Assembly: GCA_043801935.1 (NCBI GenBank)
Contig: JAZDLO010000175.1
Location: 1-33,521 of the forward strand
Direction: 5' to 3'
Origin: JAZDLO01 sp043801935
GTDB taxonomy: Bacteria; Actinomycetota; Thermoleophilia; RBG-16-64-13
Length of the DNA stretch: 33,521 nt
Under the pieces are notes generated by a model. The model searched no databases. It had not been told where the DNA came from and was given only the letters and a program-made list of their open reading frames with translations. A program made the translations under genes and the position numbers. Positions within the stretch are counted from its first letter, which is position 1; every line of letters begins with the position of its first letter. Positions 24,416-33,521 of this stretch are shown piece after piece.

Positions 24416-25380
24416 CAAAGCTTCCTAAGAGCCCGAAGCTTGGCCGAGCTCGATCGAGGGTTGATCTCTACTTCTCGCAGGCTGGGAGTGACGGCTTTGG
24501 AGGTGAGGATCTCTCCCGTCGCCCGACCGCCGCATACGCACACGGGGAACCCGGGGGGGCACGTGCATGCCCTGGCTTTGCCGGCGAAGAACTCCTTGAC
24601 GATGCGGTCCTCGAGCGAGTGGAAACTGATCACCGCCATTATGCCGTTCGGCTCGAGCAAGGCGAACGCCTCCGGTAGGGCTCGCTTCAGGCTGTTCAAC
24701 TCATCGTTGACCTCTATGCGCAGTGCCTGGAAGACCCGCCGCGCTGGGTTTCCCGCCCCGAAGCGGGCGGGGGTGGGAATGGCTCCCTTGACGGTGTCAA
24801 CCAGATCTGAAGTTCGGGCATAGGGAGCACGCAGCCTCCGCGCGACGACCGCCCGGGCGATGCGACGCGAGTAACGCTCTTCTCCGTATCGACCGAACAG
24901 CTCCGTCAGTGCCGTCTCCGACCAGTCATTGAGGATGTCGCCCGCCGTGACCGGCAGCGACGGGTCCATGCGCATGTCCAGAGGCGCATCGTAGCTGTAG
25001 GAGAAGCCCCTGTCCGGCGTGTCGATCTGCATGCTACTCACGCCCAGGTCCATGTAGATGCGGGTGGCGCTGAAGCCCTCGTCAAGAAGATGATCCAGCG
25101 TGTCCGTGAAGTTACCCCGCTGGAAGCGAGACGGACAGCGCAGGCTCGACTTGAGGGTCAGGTAGTAGTCCTCGGCGATGGGGTCTTGGTCGCAGGCGAT
25201 GAGCAGACCCTCCTGGCCGAGACCCGCGGCCACGGCCCCGGCATGGCCACCCGCACCGAACGTGCAATCCACCACTCGGCTGTCCGGCCGCACGTCGAGA
25301 AGGTCGAGCAGTTCTTGAGTCAAGACCGGGACGTGAGCCATGGCCATCTCCGTGACGAAGGAGGCTGCCGCACTAGGCAT
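24415..25380 (-). CDS. rsmH: 16S rRNA (cytosine1402-N4)-methyltransferase RsmH
   Basis: Methylates C1402 of 16S rRNA with S-adenosylmethionine. Motifs: HVPVLTQELLDLL at the start, the SAM site VVDCTFGAGGHAGAVA, DLGVSSMQID, GFSYSYDAPLDMRMD and VISFHSLEDRIVKEFF. The ATG at 25380 (321 residues) has GGAGG with 5-nt spacing and overlaps the mraZ stop by 8 bp; ATG 25341 with GGAG upstream would give a start exactly at MAHVPVLTQ. The cysteine pair-rich segment ACTCPPGFPVCVCGG is normal for the family. It is the second gene of the dcw operon, as in most bacteria. Confidence 0.95.
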   Translation of the reverse strand: MPSAAASFVTEMAMAHVPVLTQELLDLLDVRPDSRVVDCTFGAGGHAGAVAAGLGQEGLLIACDQDPIAEDYYLTLKSSLRCPSRFQRGNFTDTLDHLLDEGFSATRIYMDLGVSSMQIDTPDRGFSYSYDAPLDMRMDPSLPVTAGDILNDWSETALTELFGRYGEERYSRRIARAVVARRLRAPYARTSDLVDTVKGAIPTPARFGAGNPARRVFQALRIEVNDELNSLKRALPEAFALLEPNGIMAVISFHSLEDRIVKEFFAGKARACTCPPGFPVCVCGGRATGEILTSKAVTPSLREVEINPRSSSAKLRALRKL

Positions 25381-25795
25381 TCCCGCCTCCTTTTTCCTGC
25401 TCCAGGCCGGCCAGGGTGGCCGGATCCCATATCTCCAGATGGGTACGGTTGCCGAGGATCTTGACCTTGCCAGACAGCCCCAGCTCTTTGATACGTTGGG
25501 AAGGCAGAAGGACTCGGCCCTGACGATCGAGCTCCACGGTGTCTTGGTTCCTGTAGATAGACCTGGTTCGCCAGCTGTCGCTCTCACTCTCGAAGACGTT
25601 GAGAGGTTCCAGGTACTTCTCATCGAACTCATTCCATGCGTCAGGATGGTATACCCGCACGCATGGCTCGCTGTCGTGGAAACGCACCAGGACCACACCG
25701 TCTCGGAAGTAGTCCCGGTAGCGGGCGGGCAAGGTTATGCGGCCCTTGGGGTCCAAGGTGTGATCGAACTCGCCAGATAGCAAAATACGTTGCAT
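25373..25795 (-). CDS. mraZ: Transcriptional regulator MraZ
   Basis: DNA-binding protein at the head of the dcw operon; in characterised bacteria it binds repeated TGGG boxes before its own gene. The 140-residue product has two AbrB-like swapped-hairpin domains with the expected DPKGR (in DHTLDPKGRITLPARY) and DRQGR (in ELDRQGRVLLPSQRIK) motifs. The ATG at 25795 gives the family N-terminus (MQRILLSGEFDHTLD); no Shine-Dalgarno sequence precedes it, and a predicted promoter would start transcription at or one base before the ATG, so a leaderless mRNA is likely. Three matching boxes lie directly upstream. Confidence 0.95.
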   Translation of the reverse strand: MQRILLSGEFDHTLDPKGRITLPARYRDYFRDGVVLVRFHDSEPCVRVYHPDAWNEFDEKYLEPLNVFESESDSWRTRSIYRNQDTVELDRQGRVLLPSQRIKELGLSGKVKILGNRTHLEIWDPATLAGLEQEKGGGNA

Positions 25796-25798
25796 GGG

Positions 25799-25823
25799 AC
25801 CCACTTTAACCCAAAATGTCCCA
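25799..25823 (-). promoter_or_regulatory. MraZ operator: three TGGGW boxes at 10-bp spacing
   Basis: Reading the minus strand: TGGGA (25823-25819), TGGGT (25813-25809) and TGGGT (25803-25799), with exactly 5 bp between boxes. This is the direct-repeat layout reported for MraZ operators in other bacteria. It begins 3 bp before the mraZ start codon, so bound MraZ should block transcription of the operon. Confidence 0.85.
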
Positions 25824-25831
25824 CTATGCAA
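25803..25831 (-). promoter_or_regulatory. Candidate mraZ promoter, overlapping the MraZ boxes
   Basis: Minus strand: TTGCAT (25831-25826) and TAAAGT (25808-25803) with a 17-bp spacer; both hexamers match four of six sigma-70-type consensus bases. A start about 7 nt beyond TAAAGT falls at the mraZ ATG. Two of three TGGGW boxes lie in the spacer and the third just touches the -10. The rest of the 195-bp gap (25832-25990) shows no gene; a second candidate is TTGCGG/TATCTT farther upstream. Confidence 0.5.
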
Positions 25832-25990
25832 CACTCTCTTACTACTCTGGGCCCCTGATTCCTTCCCACCCCCACTCAGCCCCCTGACAAGAACCCATCT
25901 ATTCGCATAAGATACTGCGTAGTACAGTTTCCGCAATATCTCTTGCATCATCCGCGTGCTGGGAACTCAGGGGCGCTTCAGGGAATGAAA

Positions 25991-28337
<2,347 letters not shown>

Positions 28338-28357
<20 letters not shown>

Positions 28358-29201
28358 CAAGCCTCACCGGGTCGCAGGCCACCTCGGCGGCCGGCTTTGG
28401 CCGCCGAGAACGCGGACGCTTGCCGGCATCCTTGGTTTGCGCGGCTGAGGCCCGGACTTCATCCAACTCGTTCTCCAGCTGCACCACTCGGCGCACCAAG
28501 CACTTCATCGCCTCGGCCACCGGGTCGGGAAGGTGGGTGTAGTCGATGTCGGGTATGCCCACTTTGGCCCCGTCCATGATGACAGGCCGTCCAGGGTTTC
28601 CGACCACAGTCGTGTTGGAGGGCACGTCGTGCACCACTACGCTCCCGGCGCCGACCTTGACGTCGTGGCCCACGGTTATGGAACCGAGCAGCAGCGAGCC
28701 AGTACCGATGACGACGTTGTCGCCTACGGTCGGGTGTCTCTTGCCCGTCTCCTTGCCCGTTCCGCCCAGGGTGACGCCTTGATAGATGGTGACGTTCTCG
28801 CCGACCTCCGAGGTCTCACCGATGACCACCCCCGCACCGTGGTCGATGAAAAGCCCCTCGCCCAACGTCGCCCCCGGGTGGATCTCGATCCCGGTGAACA
28901 ACCGCCCGACCTCGGATACCAGCCTGGGCACCAAGGGGATGTCGCGGTCCCACAAAGCCCGAGCCAACCTGTGCACCCACAACGCGTGTAGCCCTGGATA
29001 GCACGTCAGAATCTCCAGGTCGCTCCGGGCCGCTGGGTCACGCTCTTTGATGGCCTGCATGTCCCGTCTCATGGTCGCGCTCAGCCTCTTGCCTGCGGAG
29101 GTGAACCGGAGAAACGCGTATGTTCCCCCCGCCAGGACCAGAGCAGTGAAGGGGCGAGGGCTGTCCCCCGCTCTCTTCCCCTCCTTGGCTCTCGTGCTCA
29201 T
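28338..29201 (-). CDS. cysE: Serine O-acetyltransferase
   Basis: Acetylates serine to O-acetylserine for cysteine synthesis. The catalytic left-handed beta-helix is clear: GIEIHPGATLGEGLFIDHGAGVVIGE, VTIYQGVTLGGTG, RHPTVGDNVVIGTGSLLLG, VKVGAGSVV and VGNPGRPV (blocks), with the catalytic His in DHGAG. A family N-terminal helix (RRDMQAIKERDPAARSDLE) begins 44 codons in; before it lies a short hydrophobic stretch (FTALVLAGGTYAFLRF) not usual in the family that could anchor the protein. The tail after residue 235 includes LPDPVAEAMKCLVRR and a lysine-rich end. ATG 29201 overlaps the larE stop as ATGA; GGAGG lies only 1 nt upstream. Confidence 0.92.
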
Positions 29202-30049
29202 GCCTCCCCCTCCATCAGCGCCTTGGATCGCAGCGCCGGTTGCAGCGTCTCGTTCATGCTACCGCTCCGGAAGCCTTCGAGGTCCACCGTCACGTAGGCG
29301 TAGCCGAGGTCACGCAAGTATCCCACGATAGCACGACAGACGGACTCCTCAGCCGCTCGAGGAATGTCGCTCTTCAGCACTTCTATGCGAGCCAGATCCC
29401 CATGATGCCGCACCCGGGCCGTGGCAAACCCCAGCTCCCGCAGCCGCCGCTCGGCTGTAGCCACCATCTCCAGCTTGTCCTTAGTGATCTCCTCGCCATA
29501 GGGGAAACGCGACGACAGACATGGGGAGGCAGGTAGATCCCAGTTGGACAATCCCAGATCCCGTGCCAGAGCCCGCACCTCGGTCTTGCCCAGGCCTGCC
29601 TCGGTCAGGGGGCTGCGGACTCCCAGCGTCTTCGCCGCCCTGATGCCGGGCCTATAGTCGGCACCATCGTCGCGGTTGGCCCCATCCACCACGGTCCCCA
29701 GTCCTTCCCGGCGGGCAAGCTCCACCATCTGAGCGTACATCGCGCTCCGACAGAGGAAGCACCGCTCGGGTGGATTGGCGGAGAATCCCGGCACCTCGAG
29801 CTCGTGCGAATCGATGATCATGTGCCGGGCCCCGATCTCGGAGGCGATCCTCCGAGCCGACTCCAACTCCTCGGTCGTGTGCACGTCACCGTGCGCTGTC
29901 ACCGCCAGGACCTGTGCGGCGCCCAGCTCCTCCAGTGCCAACTTGAGCAGCACGGTAGAGTCCACGCCCCCGGAGAAAGCCACCAGCAGTCCGCCGATGT
30001 CCTGGATGATCGTCCTGACCTTTGTTACTTCCGGTATTTGACCGTTCAC
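29198..30049 (-). CDS. larE: LarE-family sulfur transferase (nickel-pincer nucleotide synthesis)
   Basis: LarE donates sulfur for the nickel-pincer nucleotide cofactor of lactate racemase and relatives, acting after LarB and before LarC. The 283-residue product has the PP-loop FSGGVDS (25-31), and SPCLSSRFPYGE with Cys177, at the position of the sacrificial cysteine of Lactobacillus LarE; RCFLCRS (Cys97, Cys100) adds further cysteines, so a cluster-binding variant is also possible. GTG 30049 overlaps the ThiF stop as GTGA with GGAG 7 nt upstream. larB, larC and larA are not in the window, so lactate racemisation cannot be claimed. Confidence 0.88.
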   Translation of the reverse strand: MNGQIPEVTKVRTIIQDIGGLLVAFSGGVDSTVLLKLALEELGAAQVLAVTAHGDVHTTEELESARRIASEIGARHMIIDSHELEVPGFSANPPERCFLCRSAMYAQMVELARREGLGTVVDGANRDDGADYRPGIRAAKTLGVRSPLTEAGLGKTEVRALARDLGLSNWDLPASPCLSSRFPYGEEITKDKLEMVATAERRLRELGFATARVRHHGDLARIEVLKSDIPRAAEESVCRAIVGYLRDLGYAYVTVDLEGFRSGSMNETLQPALRSKALMEGEA

Positions 30050-30831
30050 GAATGCTCTCCAGACCTTAGTGAACCACAGCAGATGCAATCGGGATCGCGA
30101 GGCACTTCCAGCTTCTCGAACACAAGATCCCAAAGATCTGCCACCAGCAGGTGACGGTTGCGCGCTTCAGGGTCGATCACCAGCTTGATCGCCTCGGTAG
30201 ACTCGACGCTGGCGATGACGGCCACCACCGTATTCAGCACACCGGCCACATCGGCGGTGGGCGCCTGCTCCGGAGAGGGTAGTTCGCGGACGAGGCAGCG
30301 CAGGCAAGGTCCCTCGCCCGGTACGATGGTCATGGTCATGCCGCTCGCCCCGATGACGCCCCCGTACACCCACGGCATCCCCCGGCGGACCGCATGATCG
30401 TTCACCAGAAAACGGGTGGGGAAATTGTCGGTCCCATCGATCAGAAGATGTAGACCAGCGGCGAACTCCGGCAGGGTGTCACCGTCGATCGACATCACCA
30501 GCGGCTCCACCGACACCTGGCTGTTGATGGCATGCAGGTGCATCGCCGCCGCTTCGGCTTTGGGGACCCGCCGGGCCACATCCTCCTCGGTATAGAGGAT
30601 CTGTCGATGCAGATTGTGCACCTCAGGATAGTCGCGGTCGACTATGCGCAAATAGCCCACCCCCGCGCGCACGAGGTGGTTTGCGATGACCGAACCGAGG
30701 GCTCCGCAACCGACCAGCCCGATCCGAGCGGCTGCGAGCTTCTCCTGCCCTCTCCGGCCTATCTGCTGGACCAAGATCTGCCGGCTGTAGCGATGGAGAG
30801 GATCGAAAGGGTCCGCGAGTCCAGGATCCAC
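30046..30831 (-). CDS. ThiF/MoeB-type E1-like adenylyltransferase, catalytic Cys replaced by Ala
   Basis: E1-like enzyme that adenylates the C-terminal Gly-Gly of a sulfur-carrier protein (ThiS, MoaD or similar). 261 residues with GCGALGS (41-47), IVDRDYPEVHNLHRQILY, the DGTDNFPTRFLVND block and a Cys4 zinc site (CLRC at 176-179, CICC at 249-252). In ThiF and MoeB the segment before AGVL contains a cysteine (pattern xCxxAGVL); here it reads TADVAGVL, Ala193 at that position. No sulfur-carrier gene lies in the window, so the partner is unknown. GTG 30831 has AGGGG 8 nt upstream, 12 bp after the LytR-C protein. Coupled by GTGA overlap to larE. Confidence 0.85.
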   Translation of the reverse strand: MDPGLADPFDPLHRYSRQILVQQIGRRGQEKLAAARIGLVGCGALGSVIANHLVRAGVGYLRIVDRDYPEVHNLHRQILYTEEDVARRVPKAEAAAMHLHAINSQVSVEPLVMSIDGDTLPEFAAGLHLLIDGTDNFPTRFLVNDHAVRRGMPWVYGGVIGASGMTMTIVPGEGPCLRCLVRELPSPEQAPTADVAGVLNTVVAVIASVESTEAIKLVIDPEARNRHLLVADLWDLVFEKLEVPRDPDCICCGSLRSGEHS

Positions 30832-30843
30832 AGCGCGTCCCCT

Positions 30844-32043
30844 CTAGCCTGCCGGCTCGCCGTCGATGGATGCGGGGGGAACAAAGTCCTTACCCACCAC
30901 GATGATCATGTGGCCAGGATCTAGGTCTGCGCCTTCCTCGATCCTGCCCACCCCAAGGCGCGCCAATACGCGCTCTGCCTCTCCGGCGGCGGCGGGGGCG
31001 GTCACGATGCGCGTCTGCACCACGTCGGGGAAGTCCGGTGAGTTTCGAAAGGGCAGCAGAGTGTAGCCCAGTGGCTCCAACAGCCGGCCCACCTCCTGGG
31101 CCACTCCTATCACCCCGGAGCCGTTCTGTACTTCCACGGTGATCTCTGGGGTCGCACCTTTGTCGGCCAGTACGGCCATGGCCCGTTCCACGTCCGGTTC
31201 AAAGTACGTGAACCCCACCCCTTCCACCAGTCTGCCGGGAATAACCGCCTGCGTCCAGGCTTCGGGCGAGATCCTGGGGGCCATGGCCCCCACGGCACGG
31301 CGAAAAGCGGATGCATCGCCCCCCAGCTCCAGCCGGTCCCACAGCGCCGCCCCGTCGGAAGAACCAGCCGCGCCGACAAGCGAGATCACGGCGCCGGCAG
31401 CCAAGGCGGCGTCATCCTCCGAGGCTTCGAGCTCAGCCGATGGTGGATCTACCGACCCTATCTGGGTCAAGGCGGCCCGCAGCTGCGACCATTGCACGGA
31501 GGCCACGGCCCCGACGCTCACGCCCAACACCTCGGTCAGGGCCGAGGCCATCGCCTCGTCCTGGTGAGAGCCATGGAGTTCGCCGAGTGTCTTGAAGCCG
31601 GTCGCGGTCTTGACGAGCGTGGTGCCCGGCATCGCCAAGGCGAAGCCGGCGTGGTCCTCGGGGAGGAGCAACACCAGCGCGGGCGTCGTCTGCTCGTGCT
31701 CGACGACGAGGAGCGCGATCCTCTCGACCGGTCCGGCGGAGACCGTCGATAGGGTGGTCTCGGCTACACCGTCGCTCTTAGGTCCGCCCAAGAACACGAA
31801 AAGGGCGGCAACCGCCGCGATCAGCACGACCACCGGACCGGCTATGAGATAGACCCGGCTGATGGTCTTGCGGCGCCGCGTCACCCGGCGGGTGGAGCGC
31901 CGCTCCGACCGAGAGTGATACCCGGAAGCCTCCGGGGCCGCGGGAGCCTCCGGGGCCGCGGCATCCTCGCTCGGCCCCTCTGGTCCCGGCTCCTCCGGTG
32001 CCGGCCGCTCTGGTGCCGGCCCTATTCCGGACCCGTCGCTCAT
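30844..32043 (-). CDS. Membrane-anchored protein with LytR C-terminal domain and degenerate LCP-like domain
   Basis: A 399-residue bitopic protein. A Pro/Glu/Ala-rich cytoplasmic head (1-45), a basic stretch (44-60: RSERRSTRRVTRRRKT), a membrane helix (about 62-87) and an extracytoplasmic part. Residues 300-386 (ITVEVQNGSGVIGVAQEVGRLLEPLGY, FPDVVQTRIV) are a LytR C-terminal domain. Residues 105-200 follow the outline of a LytR-CpsA-Psr domain (MPGTTLV, EVLGVSVGAVASVQWSQLRAALTQIGSVD) but lack the Arg and Asp of the usual IPRD motif, so ligase activity is unlikely. ATG 32043 overlaps the nadD TGA; a GTG at 32052 is possible. Actinobacterial nadD-adjacent genes of this architecture occur, role unknown. 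Confidence 0.75.
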   Translation of the reverse strand: MSDGSGIGPAPERPAPEEPGPEGPSEDAAAPEAPAAPEASGYHSRSERRSTRRVTRRRKTISRVYLIAGPVVVLIAAVAALFVFLGGPKSDGVAETTLSTVSAGPVERIALLVVEHEQTTPALVLLLPEDHAGFALAMPGTTLVKTATGFKTLGELHGSHQDEAMASALTEVLGVSVGAVASVQWSQLRAALTQIGSVDPPSAELEASEDDAALAAGAVISLVGAAGSSDGAALWDRLELGGDASAFRRAVGAMAPRISPEAWTQAVIPGRLVEGVGFTYFEPDVERAMAVLADKGATPEITVEVQNGSGVIGVAQEVGRLLEPLGYTLLPFRNSPDFPDVVQTRIVTAPAAAGEAERVLARLGVGRIEEGADLDPGHMIIVVGKDFVPPASIDGEPAG

Positions 32044-32741
32044 GGGAGGCACGGGCCTTGGGCGCCGGGCCCAGGGGCGGGAATGGAGTAGAAACCGGCC
32101 TTCTCGATGAGTTGAGCCACCGAGTCGGGCACCAGATAACGGGCCGCCTTCCCCGACGCTAAGCGATCCCTGATCATGCTGGAAGAGATCGCCAGAGCCG
32201 GTATCTCCATGATTCTTAGGCGGGCTTCCGGGCCTGGGCCGGCCAAGCCCGGGCCAAGCTGGTCCAGCACCCCGGAAAGACGGGAGAGGTCATACCCGGG
32301 GCGAGTAGCAGCTATCAGAGTGCACAACTCCAAGACCCTGGCCGGATCCTTCCAGGTGAGTATGTCCAATACTGCATCCGCCCCGGTAACGAAGAACACC
32401 TTGGCGTCGGACGGCAGAATACCGGCAAAGTACTCCAGCGTGTCTACCGTGTAACCGACCTGCTCACGATCGATCTCGTAGCGGGAGACCAAGAACTTGG
32501 GGTGAGAGGCGGTGGCTACGGCCACGAGGAGATAGCGAAACTCCGCCGGCGCCAGGTCCCGTACTTTGTGGGGGGGATTCCCGGCGGGCATGAAGACCAT
32601 CTTGTCAAGCTCGAACTGCAGCAGCGCCTCATCGGCGGTGACGAGGTGCGCGATATGGATGGGGTCAAAAGCCCCACCCATGATGCCCAGCCGCAAGCCG
32701 GGGCGTCCAAGCAGACCAGGGATGGGGTCGTCTGGGTCCAT
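32040..32741 (-). CDS. nadD: Nicotinate-mononucleotide adenylyltransferase
   Basis: Forms nicotinic acid adenine dinucleotide from NaMN and ATP in NAD synthesis. 233 residues; GIMGGAFDPIHIAHL (19-33, the HxGH-type nucleotidyl transferase motif), FMPAGNPPHK, VTGADAVLDILTWKDP, ISSSMIRDRL and RYLVPDSVAQLIEKAGFY. The ATG at 32741 has GGAG with 5-nt spacing and gives 18 residues before the fold; another ATG at 32771 lies inside a palindrome without a Shine-Dalgarno sequence. Longer open frames upstream overlap proA and are rejected. Confidence 0.94.
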   Translation of the reverse strand: MDPDDPIPGLLGRPGLRLGIMGGAFDPIHIAHLVTADEALLQFELDKMVFMPAGNPPHKVRDLAPAEFRYLLVAVATASHPKFLVSRYEIDREQVGYTVDTLEYFAGILPSDAKVFFVTGADAVLDILTWKDPARVLELCTLIAATRPGYDLSRLSGVLDQLGPGLAGPGPEARLRIMEIPALAISSSMIRDRLASGKAARYLVPDSVAQLIEKAGFYSIPAPGPGAQGPCLP

Positions 32742-32760
32742 TGCTTCTCCGCGATCTTCG

Positions 32761-32780
32761 GGCCCGCTCATGAGCGGGCC
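32761..32780. repeat. Perfect 20-bp palindrome at the proA-nadD junction
   Basis: The two halves (GGCCCGCTCA and its complement) match without a break. As RNA it would form an 8-bp GC-rich stem with a CAUG loop. It starts at the last base of the proA stop and ends 19 bp before the nadD ATG. No U-tract follows, so it is not a classical terminator. Confidence 0.85.
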
Positions 32781-33521
32781 TACCGGACGTGACCCCTCCC
32801 GGTCACGACGTACTTCGTGGAGGTCAACTCCTTGAGGGCCAGCGGCCCCCGAGCGTGCAGCTTCTGCGTGGAGATGCCGATCTCGGCTCCCAAGCCGAAG
32901 ACCGCCCCGTCGGTGAAGCGCGTCGAAGCGTTGATGTAGACGGCGGCGGCGTCCACCGCCTCGGCGAACCGGCGACTGGTCTCCAGATCGCGGGTCACGA
33001 TGGCTTCTGAGTGTCCCGTCCCATAATGGGCGATGTGCTCGACGGCCTCTTCCAGGCTCTCCACCACCTTGATTGCCATCTCCAGACCGAGGAACTCGGT
33101 GGCGTAGTGCTTGTCGGTGGCTCGCAGTAGCTTGATCTCCGTCTCTCCCAACAGGTCGCGCGTCTGCGAATCGGCCCAAAGCTTCACCTTGCGCTCGTGC
33201 AGGGCCTTGGTCACCACCGGAAGGAACTCATCGGCGACGGCTTCGTGTACGAGGAGGGTCTCTGCGGCATTGCAGACCCCCGGCCGCTGGCACTTGGCGT
33301 TGATGGTGATCTCAAGCGCCTGCTTGAGATCGGCTGTTTTGTCCACGTAGACATGGCAGTTGCCCCCGGCGGCGTAGATCACGGGGATCTTCGAGTGCTC
33401 CAGGAGGAAATCCTTGAGGGCTTCGCCTCCGCGCGGTATGACCAAATCGACCTGCTCTCTCATCTGCAGCAGTTCGATCAACGCCTCCCGGTCCTTGCTC
33501 GACACGAACTGGATGCAGTCG
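32780..33521 (-). CDS. proA: Glutamate-5-semialdehyde dehydrogenase, C-terminal part (runs off the window)
   Basis: Reduces glutamyl 5-phosphate to glutamate semialdehyde in proline synthesis. The 5' end lies beyond the window; 246 of about 415 residues are present, the frame being open from 33520. Family blocks are LVIPRGGEALKDFL, NAKCQRPGVCNAAETLLVHE with the catalytic Cys (CQRPGVCN), VYINASTRFTDGAVFGLGAEIGIS and QKLHARGPLALKELTS (pieces). A GTG at 33505 is not the start. Usually follows obgE/proB in Actinobacteria; here nadD follows after 38 bp. Confidence 0.95.
   Translation of the reverse strand, partial: DCIQFVSSKDREALIELLQMREQVDLVIPRGGEALKDFLLEHSKIPVIYAAGGNCHVYVDKTADLKQALEITINAKCQRPGVCNAAETLLVHEAVADEFLPVVTKALHERKVKLWADSQTRDLLGETEIKLLRATDKHYATEFLGLEMAIKVVESLEEAVEHIAHYGTGHSEAIVTRDLETSRRFAEAVDAAAVYINASTRFTDGAVFGLGAEIGISTQKLHARGPLALKELTSTKYVVTGRGHVR

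Noticed and set aside
25880..25990. A hairpin or terminator after pcrA
   Set aside because: The repeated TCAGGG is a direct, not inverted, repeat; only 4-bp stems are found.
32742..33179. A longer nadD reading frame extending into proA
   Set aside because: The extension overlaps the proA frame and is not protein-like; ATG 32741 has a good Shine-Dalgarno sequence and the family length.

Overview
This window is high-GC bacterial DNA in which every gene I can support reads on the minus strand, so the text below follows the right-to-left direction of transcription. The content points to a monoderm of the Actinomycetota, probably a deep-branching anaerobe-type lineage rather than a Streptomyces- or Mycobacterium-like one. 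The signs are: a division and cell-wall (dcw) cluster with ftsZ but no ftsA; a sepF-divIVA arm; MurE with the DNPR motif of meso-diaminopimelate ligases; a TraR/DksA-type zinc finger protein beside lspA; and a heliorhodopsin, a family mostly found in monoderms. This placement is inference from gene content only.

Right arm, 33521-25991: proA (cut by the window edge), nadD, a membrane-anchored protein with a LytR C-terminal domain and what looks like a decayed LCP domain, a ThiF/MoeB-type E1 enzyme, larE, cysE and a PcrA/UvrD helicase. Most neighbours overlap by 4 to 20 bp or sit within about 12 bp. ThiF-LarE-CysE look like a sulfur-handling trio.

Centre, 25990-9826: a 195-bp gap carries a probable promoter with three TGGGW repeats at exact 10-bp spacing, the known MraZ operator pattern. 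Then comes a nearly complete dcw operon: mraZ, rsmH, ftsL, ftsI, murE, murF, mraY, murD, ftsW, murG, murC, murB, ftsQ and, after a 186-bp gap, ftsZ. Together they make lipid II (MurB-F, MraY, MurG), polymerise and cross-link it at the septum (FtsW, FtsI with FtsL/FtsQ), and build the Z-ring.

Division-associated arm, 9817-3340: pgeF (broken by a +1 frameshift at a G7 run), yggS, sepF, proC, divIVA (with an 18-bp tandem repeat), a DUF167 gene, a traR/dksA-like gene, lspA and an rluD-type pseudouridine synthase.

Left arm, 3339-1: a heliorhodopsin with a near-perfect Shine-Dalgarno sequence and a strong hairpin downstream; a HAD-IB phosphatase; a transketolase remnant reduced to its start region and last ~50 codons; transaldolase; and the first 69 codons of glucose-6-phosphate dehydrogenase. 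The last three are a pentose phosphate module whose transketolase member has decayed.

I saw no tRNA, rRNA, CRISPR array, insertion sequence or prophage. No gene-free stretch exceeds 300 bp.
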